The notes beneath the pieces were generated by a model that was not told the origin of the DNA, made no database searches, and saw only the letters and a program-made list of their open reading frames with translations. Of a DNA stretch of 64,000 nucleotides, positions 41,944-51,489 are shown piece after piece; position 1 is the stretch's first letter, and the number at the start of each line of letters is the position of its first letter. Made by a program: the position numbers and the translations under genes. The stretch is from JBEKTW01 sp049515655. GTDB taxonomy: Bacteria > Bacteroidota > Ignavibacteria > UBA10030 > SZUA-254. Where the stretch lies: assembly GCA_049515655.1 (NCBI GenBank), contig JBEKTW010000002.1, positions 222,998-286,997 on the forward strand, read 5' to 3'.

Positions 41944-41958
41944 TGATAATTCCTTTTA

Positions 41959-42906
41959 TTACCCTTTGTCAATATCAAACAACGAACTAATGGACTGATT
42001 TTTGAAGCCACGCTTGATTGCCTCTGCGAAAATATTCGCGACAGAGAGAACCTGCAGCTTTCCCATCGAGGTGCACTCGTCGCTCAATGCGATCGTATCG
42101 GTCACATAGAGCTTGGACACTTCCGAGTCGGAGATCCGGCTGACGGCTCTGCCTGATAGCACCGGGTGCGTACAGGCACCGTAAATCTTATCGGCACCTT
42201 GTTCCTTGAGAGCATGAACAGCGCTGCAAAATGTCCCACCGGTGTCGATCAAGTCATCGACAATCAAGATATTTTTCTTTTTCGCATTACCGATGACGTT
42301 CATCACTTCGGCATTATTGGGCCTGGGGCGGCGCTTGTCAATGAGTATCAACTCCGCGCTCAGCCGCGTCGCGAACGCCCTCGCCATTTTGATCCCGCCC
42401 ACATCCGGTGAAACAACGGCGAGGGCCGGGATTTTCTCCTTACTGAAAAAGGGTGCAAACACCGCCGACGAATAGAGGTGGTCGAAGGGTATGTCGAAGA
42501 ACCCCTGGATTTGCGGCGCGTGCAAATCCATCGTAATCACCCGGTCTGCCCCGGCATGCGTAATCAGGTTCGCAACGAGTTTCGCCGTGATGGAAACCCG
42601 CGGCTGGTCTTTCCTGTCCTGGCGCCCATATCCGAAGTACGGAATCACTGCCGTCACGCGCCGTGCAGATGCCCGCTTCGCCGCGTCGAGCATGATCAGT
42701 AATTCCATCAAATTGTCGGATGGCGGATTGGTCGACTGGATGATGAAGACATCGCCTCCGCGAATGTTTTCATTATACTTTATCCAGATTTCGCCATCGC
42801 TAAAATTCTTTATCTCACATTGACCCAGCGGTTGACCCAGCCGTTTGGCAATCTTATCTGCAAGCTGGGTATTGGATCTTCCAGCAAAAACTTTTAGCTC
42901 AGACAT
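41959..42906 (-). CDS. prs: Ribose-phosphate pyrophosphokinase
   Basis: A 315-residue PRPP synthetase. Visible are FSDGEIWIKYNENIRGGDVFIIQ (in part), YFGYGRQDRKD, DLHAPQIQGFFDIP and the PRPP loop VDDLIDTGGTF. It makes PRPP from ribose 5-phosphate and ATP for nucleotide, His and Trp synthesis. First gene of the prs-rplY-pth-rpsF-ssb-rpsR-rplI run, with its own promoter at 42996-43024. Confidence 0.96.
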   Translation of the reverse strand: MSELKVFAGRSNTQLADKIAKRLGQPLGQCEIKNFSDGEIWIKYNENIRGGDVFIIQSTNPPSDNLMELLIMLDAAKRASARRVTAVIPYFGYGRQDRKDQPRVSITAKLVANLITHAGADRVITMDLHAPQIQGFFDIPFDHLYSSAVFAPFFSKEKIPALAVVSPDVGGIKMARAFATRLSAELILIDKRRPRPNNAEVMNVIGNAKKKNILIVDDLIDTGGTFCSAVHALKEQGADKIYGACTHPVLSGRAVSRISDSEVSKLYVTDTIALSDECTSMGKLQVLSVANIFAEAIKRGFKNQSISSLFDIDKG

Positions 42907-42995
42907 ACGATCTAATTGATTTCACGGAGGTACTCGATCGGCCATTCGGGCCATAAAGCCCGCAAATCAGTCAATTTTCAAAACAATTGACTTTT

Positions 42996-43024
42996 AATAT
43001 AGTAAAAATCCCAAAATCTTGCAA
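42996..43024 (-). promoter_or_regulatory. Predicted promoter of the prs-rplI operon
   Basis: Minus strand: TTGCAA, 17 nt, TATATT, ending 90 bases before the prs ATG. Confidence 0.65.
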
Positions 43025-43058
43025 GAAATTGCATCCGATTTCAAAGCAACACTCTCCC

Positions 43059-46000
43059 TTACTTGAGGAGGAGCATCTTACGGACTTCTGCGAACGACCT
43101 GAGGGGTTCGGAAAGACTCACCGCGTTGAGGCGATAGAAATAGATCCCGCTCGCCATCGCCGAAGCACTCCATTCCACCGAGTGGTAGCCGGCTTCCTGC
43201 ACACCGTCCACAATGGTCTTCACTTCCTGTCCTAAGAGATTATAAATCCTCAGTCTCACCTTCGCGCCCTCCGGGAGAGCGTAACGAAACGTCGTCGTAG
43301 GATTAAAAGGATTCGGGAAATTTTGTTCGAGAGCGAACTCTTTCGGCAGCGGCGCAGGACCTCGAGCAACTCCTTCCGGGGGAAGAAGCGGGTTGTTCGC
43401 GATCAGCATCAGGCTCGAAATATTAGAATTTGTCACGACGACACTATCCTCTTGCTTTAAATCGACGGATAGACCGAATCTGTCGACAAGAGCCACGATT
43501 CCAGTGTAGGAAGATCGCACCCGTTGTTTCGACCAACGGAGCGTCATCGGATAATCGGCCCCGTCGACACGGCCAGGACTGAACTTCACCAGGTATGTGT
43601 CAACCTGGGTGGGACTGACGTAGTTTCTCATATCAGTCCATGAACCGCCGCCGAATTGAAGGTCGGATCCATGAGGGTCGAGAAAGCGTACATCAAAGAT
43701 ATTCGGGAGCACAGGAGGCAGTTCAAATTCCCCTTCGGAAAAATCGGCAGTCGAACAGTGCGGATCGACACCCCATATGCCATAGGTTGCGCCCGGGCGA
43801 ACCCCCCACCATACATCGCGCTCGTCAAGATAACTATTGTCGTGGACAGTGAGAACGAGCTTGACTCTCTGCGGAATATGGTGAACGCTGAAATTAACTC
43901 CGGCGTAATGCTGGTCGACGCCTTGAATGTCAAATGTGAACCCCTGCTGCACCGGTGGATACATCTGCTCCCAGGTGGGCTGCATCTGAAGAATAACCAG
44001 GCTCGTCCCATAGTAGACGCGATAGAAAGCATATCGTCCGGCCGTGTCTGTCACGACTGAATCGCTGATGTAGCCGGTCAGTCGAACCACCCATCCGGCG
44101 AGAGGTTTATCCGTACTGTCATACTGACCGTTCTCATTAACATCAAAGTAGACGATACCGCTTACCGAGTTCAATGACTCGTGGATCCCGAAATCCATGG
44201 CAGAGAGCGTGTCGTGGGCGCTCATAGTCACGATGTAAAAACCATCGTGCGGCTCTGTAACTCTGGCGTCGAACGGGGTGTTCTCAGTCACCCCATAGCG
44301 ACCCGCGCCAAGTCCATCCAGTGCGTAGCTGCCGTCGGCATCCGTGAGAGTTGTCGCGTACGAATCTCCTGCGACATTGACGCGAACAAAAGGGATTCCA
44401 GGTTCGCCGGGATTTCTCACGCTGTCGGCGTTTAGGTCGGTGAAAACGGTGCCCCTGATCACGCTCCTGTTCGTCGAGCTGTACACGATGCTTCCGGGAG
44501 AGACCGGGACCAATCGATAGCCATAATTAACCTCTCCGATGTCCGATCCCGAACCTGCGATGATGACACCCCGGATCGTATCGATACCGGCGCCAACAGG
44601 AGGAGTTGAATAGCGCGCGAGGGAATCCCGCCGGTTGCCCAGCGTATACCATCGCGAATCATCCGAAGTGATCATCGTGTTTGAATTTCCATCGACGAGT
44701 TCGAAAGTCCCCGCGGTTGTATCGATGAGAGCGGCAACAGTGACGTTGTGCAGCTCCACCATCATTCCCTCGTATTGTTCACCACGGCTGTACACCACTG
44801 CGCCGCCCGGATACGTCCCCGTATAAAAATCCGGGATCGAAACCTGCAGGGCCGAGGGCGGCGAATGCAAGGAATCTACCACTTTCAGAAAGCGGCACAT
44901 AAAGATCGAGGTGCTATTCAAGCTGTTGCTAGGGGTCTCGTCAACGATACCGCGCATTTGCACGACGTCGCCCTGTCTGATTTTCATGAAACCGCCCGGC
45001 TGATATTCGGGATCGATCTGTACAGGGATCCCCCTCCACGCAGCGCCATTCCCCCCCGTATCGTAGGCAATCATGGTCGGAGCTCCGATCACGAGCTCCG
45101 TTGGCGGTACAACACAATATGCGGTCAATCGTACGGGGATCCCCCGACGAGCGGCTGCCTGCAGCGTCCATGCGGGAGGTGAGGCGTATTGCAATGAATC
45201 TGCAAGGAGGAGTGAATCCTGGGAATCTTGCTGAATCTGCCTGACAGTGAGCTCGGGGTATTCGGATGTCGTGAAGTTCCAGACTTCCGACCACAGACTC
45301 GTTCCTTCCGGGATTCTCGCTTTGACACGCCAGAAATGCCGGCTGCCGAACTGGAGGTTCCTTACGATCTTGAATGTATCGATTACGGTGGAATCATTAA
45401 TGATGAAGCCGCTCGAGAATGTCGAGTCGGTTGTCACTTGCAGAATGTACGAGTACGCACCCGGAAACAACTCCCACAACAGAGGATTCTCAACCGACTG
45501 GTCGAGCGCACCATTCGCCGGGGATACAAGTCTCACCGGAAACACAATTGAGTCACCACCGCCCGATATTGTCCGAATGATCTCACCCTGGCTGCCAACC
45601 ACCACACCCGTCGATTCATCCAGGAAGGAGACAGCCAGCCAATCGGAACTCGAATTTACCGCCTGGGGTGTCCAGGACCGGCCGGCGTCGGTGGTGCGGA
45701 AAACCCTTCCAAGATTTCCGACGACGATCCCTGTGTCAACCTTCGTGAAAGTGACCGCGTTGAGCGAACCGCAGCACGGAGGATTCGTCTTAAGAAACCA
45801 CGACGCGCCTCCATCCGTCGTGTGCCATACCATATTCTCGAGCGCTGTAACACATCCCCGTAAGCTATCGAGAAAAGCGACACCGGCGAGCGATCCCAGA
45901 GTCCCGCCTTGTTGTTTCCAAGTCATGCCGCCGTCGTTGCTGCGTAAAATAGTTGCGTCATCCCCGACCGCAGTTCCCGTTGTTGGCGTGGAGAATGAGA

Positions 46001-46493
46001 CTCCCCTCAAATTATTGGTCGTGCCGCTGGCTTGCCGGTGCCACGTCACTCCTCCATTGGTGGTGTTGAGAATCGTGCCGCCGTCACCCACAGCAGTGGC
46101 ACGCAATGAATCACGGAACGCAACTGCACTTAAACGAAAGAGCGTCCCACTGTTTCGCCGCAGCCACGTTGTTCCCCCGTCGTTCGTTTGCAGAATGGTG
46201 CCCCCGTTGCCGACGACCATTCCCTTTAGACTGTCGGTGAAAGCAATCCCAAAAAGATCGGCGGAAACGGGCGAGTTCATGGCTATCCAGGTACCTCCTG
46301 CATTCATCGTGGAGAGCACGGTCCCGCTATCTCCCACAACGAACGCTTTCGACCGGCTCACCAGCTTCACGCCGCGGAGGGCTCTTGAAGTGCCACTCAT
46401 CTGGAATGTCCATTCGCCCCCCAAAGAATCGTCTCCTAGTATCATGAAACTGAGGAAACAACCTGCAAGGAGTATGTGACGATAAGATCTCAT
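43059..46493 (-). CDS. Large surface protein with YCF48-like repeats, SdrD-B-like and sorting domains
   Basis: A 1,144-residue secreted protein. After a signal peptide, residues 25-320 hold seven or so YCF48/BNR-like blades (GGTILQTNDGGTTWLRRNSG, GDGGTILNTTNGGVTWHRQ). A fibronectin-like region follows, then an OB-like middle, then two SdrD-B-type beta domains (FTDLNADSVRNPGEPGIPFV; YFDVNENGQYDSTDKPLAGW). The final domain starts LEQNFPNPFNPTTT and ends RKMLLLK, the same sorting type as the neighbours at 30-32 kb. Likely a type IX-secreted, surface-bound adhesin or binding protein; ligand unknown. Confidence 0.83.
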   Translation of the reverse strand: MRSYRHILLAGCFLSFMILGDDSLGGEWTFQMSGTSRALRGVKLVSRSKAFVVGDSGTVLSTMNAGGTWIAMNSPVSADLFGIAFTDSLKGMVVGNGGTILQTNDGGTTWLRRNSGTLFRLSAVAFRDSLRATAVGDGGTILNTTNGGVTWHRQASGTTNNLRGVSFSTPTTGTAVGDDATILRSNDGGMTWKQQGGTLGSLAGVAFLDSLRGCVTALENMVWHTTDGGASWFLKTNPPCCGSLNAVTFTKVDTGIVVGNLGRVFRTTDAGRSWTPQAVNSSSDWLAVSFLDESTGVVVGSQGEIIRTISGGGDSIVFPVRLVSPANGALDQSVENPLLWELFPGAYSYILQVTTDSTFSSGFIINDSTVIDTFKIVRNLQFGSRHFWRVKARIPEGTSLWSEVWNFTTSEYPELTVRQIQQDSQDSLLLADSLQYASPPAWTLQAAARRGIPVRLTAYCVVPPTELVIGAPTMIAYDTGGNGAAWRGIPVQIDPEYQPGGFMKIRQGDVVQMRGIVDETPSNSLNSTSIFMCRFLKVVDSLHSPPSALQVSIPDFYTGTYPGGAVVYSRGEQYEGMMVELHNVTVAALIDTTAGTFELVDGNSNTMITSDDSRWYTLGNRRDSLARYSTPPVGAGIDTIRGVIIAGSGSDIGEVNYGYRLVPVSPGSIVYSSTNRSVIRGTVFTDLNADSVRNPGEPGIPFVRVNVAGDSYATTLTDADGSYALDGLGAGRYGVTENTPFDARVTEPHDGFYIVTMSAHDTLSAMDFGIHESLNSVSGIVYFDVNENGQYDSTDKPLAGWVVRLTGYISDSVVTDTAGRYAFYRVYYGTSLVILQMQPTWEQMYPPVQQGFTFDIQGVDQHYAGVNFSVHHIPQRVKLVLTVHDNSYLDERDVWWGVRPGATYGIWGVDPHCSTADFSEGEFELPPVLPNIFDVRFLDPHGSDLQFGGGSWTDMRNYVSPTQVDTYLVKFSPGRVDGADYPMTLRWSKQRVRSSYTGIVALVDRFGLSVDLKQEDSVVVTNSNISSLMLIANNPLLPPEGVARGPAPLPKEFALEQNFPNPFNPTTTFRYALPEGAKVRLRIYNLLGQEVKTIVDGVQEAGYHSVEWSASAMASGIYFYRLNAVSLSEPLRSFAEVRKMLLLK

Positions 46494-46608
46494 GAAGCAT
46501 CCTGGTTTATGCGAGCAGCGACGGTTTCCCGCTTTGCAGGCATGACCTGTACGGCGTTTTCAAGCGCCTCGTTCACTTCCTTCCTCGCACCCGAAGGTCG
46601 GTCGTGTA

Positions 46609-47340
46609 TTACCGTTGAAGCTTTCCATCCACCATGCGAAACTGCCTGTGGGAATGTTCCGCAAACTCTTCGTTGTGCGTCACGATGAGAAATGTCTGCT
46701 TAAACAACTCGTTCAACTCCTGAAACAACGCATGGAGCTGCCGGCTGTTCGATGAGTCCAGGTTGCCGGAAGGTTCGTCGGCAAACACGATGCGGGGTCG
46801 GTTTGCCAGCGCCCTGGCAACCGCGACACGTTGTTGCTCCCCTCCCGACAGCTCGGTGGGTTTGTGGTGCAGTCTGCTGCCCAACCCCACTTTATCCAGA
46901 AGTTCAATCGCTTTCTCCCGCGATGATGCGACCGATTTTCGTTGAATCATTTGGGGAATCATCACGTTTTCAAGAGCCGTAAACTCCGGCAGAAGATAAT
47001 GGAATTGAAATACGAAACCCACGTGCGTTCCTCTTAAGACGGCCAACGGCTCGTCATCGAGCAAAGAGATGTCTTTGTCCTGCCAAAAGACGCTTCCGGC
47101 TGACGGACGGTCCAACCCGCCGAGAATGTGAAGGAGCGTGCTTTTCCCCGAGCCGGATGCCCCCACAATCGATATGACCTCTCCTTCCCGCACTTCAAGG
47201 TCGATGCCTTTCAGCACATGAAGCTGCGCCGGCGACTCTTCCCGATCCCGGCCACCGGCCCGTGGGAACCCGGCTTTTTGACCGAGTGAGTAGAACTTCT
47301 GAATGCCCGAGCAGCGCAGAATGATTACATGCTCCGTCAT
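46609..47340 (-). CDS. lolD: Lipoprotein-releasing ABC transporter ATP-binding protein (LolD)
   Basis: A 243-residue ABC ATPase from ATG 47340, directly after the upstream permease. Walker A GASGSGKS 60-67, FQFHYLLPEFTALENVMIP (typical LolD X-loop), LSGGEQQRVAVARAL and VFADEPSGNLDS. About 20 extra residues (GQKAGFPRAGGRDREE) sit between the first strands, an insertion not seen in E. coli LolD. It powers release of lipoproteins from the inner membrane with the two permeases encoded just upstream. Confidence 0.9.
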   Translation of the reverse strand: MTEHVIILRCSGIQKFYSLGQKAGFPRAGGRDREESPAQLHVLKGIDLEVREGEVISIVGASGSGKSTLLHILGGLDRPSAGSVFWQDKDISLLDDEPLAVLRGTHVGFVFQFHYLLPEFTALENVMIPQMIQRKSVASSREKAIELLDKVGLGSRLHHKPTELSGGEQQRVAVARALANRPRIVFADEPSGNLDSSNSRQLHALFQELNELFKQTFLIVTHNEEFAEHSHRQFRMVDGKLQR

Positions 47341-47341
47341 A

Positions 47342-48571
47342 TTATTCCCAACGCAGTGAATCGGCAGTGAGTGTATTCGCGGCGCGCCTCGCTGGATAGT
47401 AGGACGCCAGGCATGAAAGCCCGAGGGAAGCCGCGGCAACGGCAACAAAATCTGTCCATTCGATCTTCACCGGAATTGCCGGGATAATGTAGATGGTCGT
47501 GTCGAGGGGAAACACCTGGTATTCAATTTGCAGGAAAAGGACAAGCAGCCCGACCGCGACGCCCAGAACCGTTCCGGCAACGCCGACCAGCATTCCTTCG
47601 GCCATGAAAATGTGGATGACGCTCCTTGAATCCATCCCCATCGACTTCAATACGCCAATGTCCCTTCGTTTCTCGATTACACCCATCGTTAACGAGCCCA
47701 GCATATTGAATGTTGCGACCATGATGATGAGGCAGAGTAGAATGTAGGCCGACCACCGTTCGATTTGCATCACCGAATAAAGGTTTCGGTGAAGGTCGTA
47801 CCACGTCGAGACCGTGACATCTGCGGGCAGCGCGGGCAGGACCTCTCCTTTCACTTTCTCTGACTGTGTGAAATCCTTGACGCGCATCTCGATCCCATTA
47901 TACCTCTGCCCGGAATTGAACAGTTTCTGGGCCGATGAAATGGCGACATAGGCGTAATTAGCGTCATAATCCTTGTTATTTGACTCATAGATGCCCGTAA
48001 TTCGATATTTCACGGCCTGGGGTGCCAATACCCCCGAAAGTGCAGACTGAAGCCCATAGGGGCTAATTATCGCTATTTCGTCTCCAACCACCGATCCCAA
48101 CCGGTCTGCAAGGTTCAGGCCTATAACGATCCCGCCGATTCCGGCTGAATCCCCGAGTGAAAGACCTCCAAGAACCAGCTTGTCTTTCAAACCCGAAACA
48201 TCGCCAATCAGTTCTTCGTCCACTCCCCGAACGAACACGACGCGGTTAAAGGATTTCGCAACCAGCATCGCTTTTCCCGAAACAAACGGAGAGAACGCTG
48301 TGACCTCCGAGTTGTTCCGGAGAATTTTCTCTATGGATGAGATTTCGGCGGCATTGAAGCTGCCGCGTTTTTCAATTCGCAAATGTGGGTCAAATCCCAC
48401 GAGCACGGAAGTCACCACCCCGTTAAAACCGTTGAATACCGACAGGGCGATGAGAAGAGCAGCAACGCCGACGGTGATCCCGATGATGGAAATCATACCG
48501 ATCACATTAATGAAACGGACTTTCCCTTTTGAAATCAAATACCGCCCCGCAATGAAATTCTCGACTCTCAT
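47342..48571 (-). CDS. lolE: LolC/LolE-family permease (second)
   Basis: A 409-residue FtsX-type permease: an N-terminal helix (INVIGMISIIGITVGVAALLIALSVF in part), a large periplasmic domain and three C-terminal helices (LLCLIIMVATFNMLGSLTMGV). The KRRDIGVLKSMG coupling loop meets LolD. With its paralogue at 48578 it forms the LolCE heterodimer. Starts six bases after that gene. Confidence 0.85.
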   Translation of the reverse strand: MRVENFIAGRYLISKGKVRFINVIGMISIIGITVGVAALLIALSVFNGFNGVVTSVLVGFDPHLRIEKRGSFNAAEISSIEKILRNNSEVTAFSPFVSGKAMLVAKSFNRVVFVRGVDEELIGDVSGLKDKLVLGGLSLGDSAGIGGIVIGLNLADRLGSVVGDEIAIISPYGLQSALSGVLAPQAVKYRITGIYESNNKDYDANYAYVAISSAQKLFNSGQRYNGIEMRVKDFTQSEKVKGEVLPALPADVTVSTWYDLHRNLYSVMQIERWSAYILLCLIIMVATFNMLGSLTMGVIEKRRDIGVLKSMGMDSRSVIHIFMAEGMLVGVAGTVLGVAVGLLVLFLQIEYQVFPLDTTIYIIPAIPVKIEWTDFVAVAAASLGLSCLASYYPARRAANTLTADSLRWE

Positions 48572-48577
48572 CGTGCA

Positions 48578-49795
48578 TCACCCGAAGCGTAGTGCTGCGA
48601 TGGTGTCCAGCTTTGCCGCTGATCTCGAAGGGAGGATGGTCGTCACCATGGTGAGCAGAAGGACGACAGTCGAGACGAGCACGAAATTCTCCGCTTTGAG
48701 CATCATGGGTACGCTGTTCATGAAATAGATGTCGGAGGGGAGCGACAACAATCTGAATCGCAGTTGCAGCCAGCACAGGACAAACGCGACAATGTTGCCG
48801 GCAACGATCCCCAACACGGCTATCGCCATCCCCTGCATCCAGAAGATTCGCTGGATATGTCCCGGACCTGCGCCGAGCGATTTCAGGATCCCGATGGCTT
48901 GCGTTCGTTCCAGGACGAACATGAGGAGCGTTCCGATGACGTTGACGGCGGCAACAATGACAATCAGGGCCATCAGAACCGGAGACATTTTCTTTTGAAG
49001 GTCGACCCAGGAAAACAGGTTCCGGTAGGTTTCAAAGACCGTTCGCGCATAATGAGGATATCCCAGCAGTTCCTGAAGCTGTTTTGCATTTTCGTCGACG
49101 GACGTGAGGTCGTTGACAAGGACGTCGTACCCTGAAATCTTGTCGCCGAGCTGGAAGATCTGCTGTGCGCTCCGGAGATCCGTGTACGCGTAAATGTCGT
49201 CGTACTCAGCCATCCCGGATTCATAGATTCCCACCAGTCGGAATTGCATGGCGCGGGGTTGGATACTCTGTGTGTCACCGGCAGGCAGGCCAAAAACAAC
49301 GAGCTTATCGCCGAGAGCCACATTCAGCTTGTCGGCAAGTTTTTTCCCGATGACGATTTCATGCATGTCCCCGCTCTCCCCGGACACACATCTTCCCATG
49401 ACGAGGTACTTTCGGATTGAGGTAACATCGACCGCAGGGTCGATACCCTTGAGGAAAACCCCGTCGACCGCTTCCTTTGAACGGATCATCGCCTCCTTGG
49501 CGACGTACGGAGATATCCCTTTGATGCCGGGAAGTTTACTTTTCACCTCTTCGATCGATCGCTGGTAACCGGTAAGCGGTTTGTTTTGGAGCCCGAAAAC
49601 CTGGATGTGAGCCGTGAATCCTATGACTTTTTCTTTGATCTCGCGTTCGAACCCGGCGAGAACGGAGAGTGTAATGATGAGAGCCGCCGTCCCCAGTGTG
49701 ATGCCGGCAATGGCGAAGCTCGAAATAAAGGAAAGAAAACCGCTTCGTCGATGTGCCTGCAGATAACGCTTTGCTATGAACCACTCAAAGGACAA
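48578..49795 (-). CDS. lolC: LolC/LolE-family permease (first)
   Basis: A 405-residue paralogue of the next gene, with MSFEWFIAKRYLQ opening, SFAIAGITLGTAALIITLSVLAGFE first helix and coupling loop ERTQAIGILKSLGAGPG. The start is TTG 49795; it fits the normal MSFE(L/W)FIA(R/K)RYL opening of the family. No ribosome-binding site is visible, and the start lies in a 115-bp tandem array (49773-50062) in which upstream copies carry look-alike starts. Lipoprotein export to the outer membrane. Confidence 0.85.
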   Translation of the reverse strand: MSFEWFIAKRYLQAHRRSGFLSFISSFAIAGITLGTAALIITLSVLAGFEREIKEKVIGFTAHIQVFGLQNKPLTGYQRSIEEVKSKLPGIKGISPYVAKEAMIRSKEAVDGVFLKGIDPAVDVTSIRKYLVMGRCVSGESGDMHEIVIGKKLADKLNVALGDKLVVFGLPAGDTQSIQPRAMQFRLVGIYESGMAEYDDIYAYTDLRSAQQIFQLGDKISGYDVLVNDLTSVDENAKQLQELLGYPHYARTVFETYRNLFSWVDLQKKMSPVLMALIVIVAAVNVIGTLLMFVLERTQAIGILKSLGAGPGHIQRIFWMQGMAIAVLGIVAGNIVAFVLCWLQLRFRLLSLPSDIYFMNSVPMMLKAENFVLVSTVVLLLTMVTTILPSRSAAKLDTIAALRFG

Positions 49796-50062
49796 GGTAG
49801 TGGCCTGTGTTGTTTCGGATTGCGGATTGCCGATTGCGGATTAGGGCGGCTGCTGCGGACTCATGATGTTGCTGCAGATCATGCGTGGCTATGAACAACT
49901 CAAAGGACAAGGTAGTGGCCTGTGTTATTTCGGATTGCGGATTGCCGATTGCGGATTAGGGCGGCTGCTGCGGACTCATGATGTTGCTGCAGATCATGCG
50001 TGGCTATGAACAACTCAACGGACAAGGTAGTGGCCTGTGTTATTTCGGATTGCGAATTGCGG
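49773..50062. repeat. 115-bp tandem array spanning the prfB-lolC junction
   Basis: Units start at 49773, 49888 and 50003 (GCTATGAAC(C/A)ACTCAA...), two complete and one partial. The first covers the first codons of lolC. Units 2 and 3 carry a degraded copy of that start: TTG at 49910 and 50025 opens (L)SFELFIATHDLQQ-like frames. Each frame is 41 codons and ends 11 bases inside the next unit's start. The partial third unit supplies the last codons and stop of prfB. The unit also contains several CGGATTG(C/A) motifs. Confidence 0.9.
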
Positions 50063-51192
50063 ATTGCGGATTTGTCCCGCTCTTGTCGGACTGATTGCTG
50101 GTGCTCATGAGAAGATACGCTTTGATAAAGTCATCGAGGGCACCGTCCATCACCGCCTGAGTGTTGCTTGTTTCCACATCGGTGCGGTGGTCTTTTACCA
50201 TATTGTAGGGATGAAACACGTACGAACGAATCTGGCTTCCCCACTCTATTTTCTTTTTCGTGCTCTCGATCGCAGAGAGCCTTGCTTCTTCTTCTTCTTT
50301 TCGCAACTGGTACAAACGGGATTTCAACATTTTCATCGCCCGTTCCCGGTTTTGAAACTGTGACCGTTCCTGTTGGCACGCGACGACAATGCCGGTCGGG
50401 ATGTGTTTGATGCGCACGGCGGTTTCGACCTTGTTCACATTCTGTCCGCCCTTGCCCCCCGAACGGTACGTCGCAAACTCAATCTCCGCAGGATTAATTT
50501 CAATCGCGACATCGTCCTCAATTTCGGGATAGACGAAGACGGAAGCAAATGAAGTGTGGCGGCGCGCATTTGCGTCGTACGGTGAGATCCGTACCAACCG
50601 GTGAACGCCGGTTTCCGCCTTCAGATATCCATAGGCGTGCATGCCCTGGACCTCGATGGCCGCGCTCTTGATCCCCGCCCCTTCTCCTTCCATCTCATCG
50701 ACAAGCGATGTCTTGAAGCCTTTTCGTTCCGACCATCGGGTGTACATGCGGAGCAGCATCTCCGCCCAATCCTGGGCTTCAGTCCCCCCGGCGCCGGAAT
50801 GAATCGTCAGTATGCAGTTTTTCGCGTCATCCTCGCCGCCGAGCATATTGCGAAATTCCAGATCCACAAGGGAAGCGTCGATGGAAGAGACTTCCGTCTG
50901 CAGCTCACCGGCGAACGTCTCGTCGGACGATTCTACGGCCAGTTCAAGGAGTGTCTGGGCATCATGGAGTTTTCTCCGGACGGCATTCCACGCCTCCACC
51001 CACTCTTTCTGCTGGCTGATTTGCTGCATGACCTTTTGAGCGGCAGCGTTATCGTTCCAGAAATCGGGCGCATGCGTTTTCGTCTCAAGTTCTGCGACGT
51101 TGCGTTCCCGGTTATCGAGGTCAAAGATACCCCCGGAGCACGTTCAGCTTGGCTTCAAGTTCCTTCAGCTTGTCTTTCAACTCTTCAAACAT
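50040..51192 (-). CDS. prfB: Peptide chain release factor 2, with programmed +1 frameshift
   Basis: The gene starts at ATG 51192 (AGGGGAA ahead). The first 23 codons end ...LRGYL at CTT TGA C, with GGGGGT just upstream; the in-frame TGA is 51121-51123. Skipping T at 51123 continues into the 360-codon main frame (51122-50040), giving 383 residues. This is the classical RF2 autoregulatory frameshift. The main part has GGQ at SGGKGGQNVNKVETAVR and HSGAGGTEAQDW. RF2 ends translation at UGA and UAA. The last ten residues (NPQSAIRNPK) are encoded by the repeat sequence downstream. Confidence 0.96.
51121..51135 (-). promoter_or_regulatory. RF2 recoding site
   Basis: On the minus strand CGGGGGTATCTTTGA, followed by C: an internal SD-like GGGGG, three bases, then slippery CTT-T before the UGA. 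Low RF2 favours the +1 slip; high RF2 favours stopping. Confidence 0.93.
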
Positions 51193-51489
51193 GGTTTCCC
51201 CTAATAAAAAGAACAGATTCTAAATTCCTATATCGAAATCCTAAACAATTCAGGTTCTTAGTTGTTAGTTGTTGGTTCTTCGTCATTGGTCATTAGTCAT
51301 TGCGACCATTTTCTAGCTAAGAGCTAGTTGCTAATAGCTTTTGGCCTTTGGCTGTTGGCTTCTGGCTTCAGTCCACTGACTTCTTGCTCCCAACACTCTC
51401 AACTACCCCATCACTCCATTAATCCCTCTCCCCTTCACCGTATCACCGATTCACCCTTTCGCCTTCTCCTACCACCTACAACCTATCAC
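51193..51489. other. Low-complexity intergenic stretch
   Basis: 297 bases without a gene. It is built of short degenerate motifs (gttagttgttagttgttgg, tggcctttggctgttggct, cccttcaccgtatcaccga) and is strongly pyrimidine-biased in the second half. No convincing promoter or terminator. Confidence 0.6.

Noticed and set aside
45247..46479. Plus-strand open frame of 410 codons across the YCF48-repeat gene
   Set aside because: Mirrors the repeat pattern of the real gene on the other strand; proline/serine-rich with no signal or domain.
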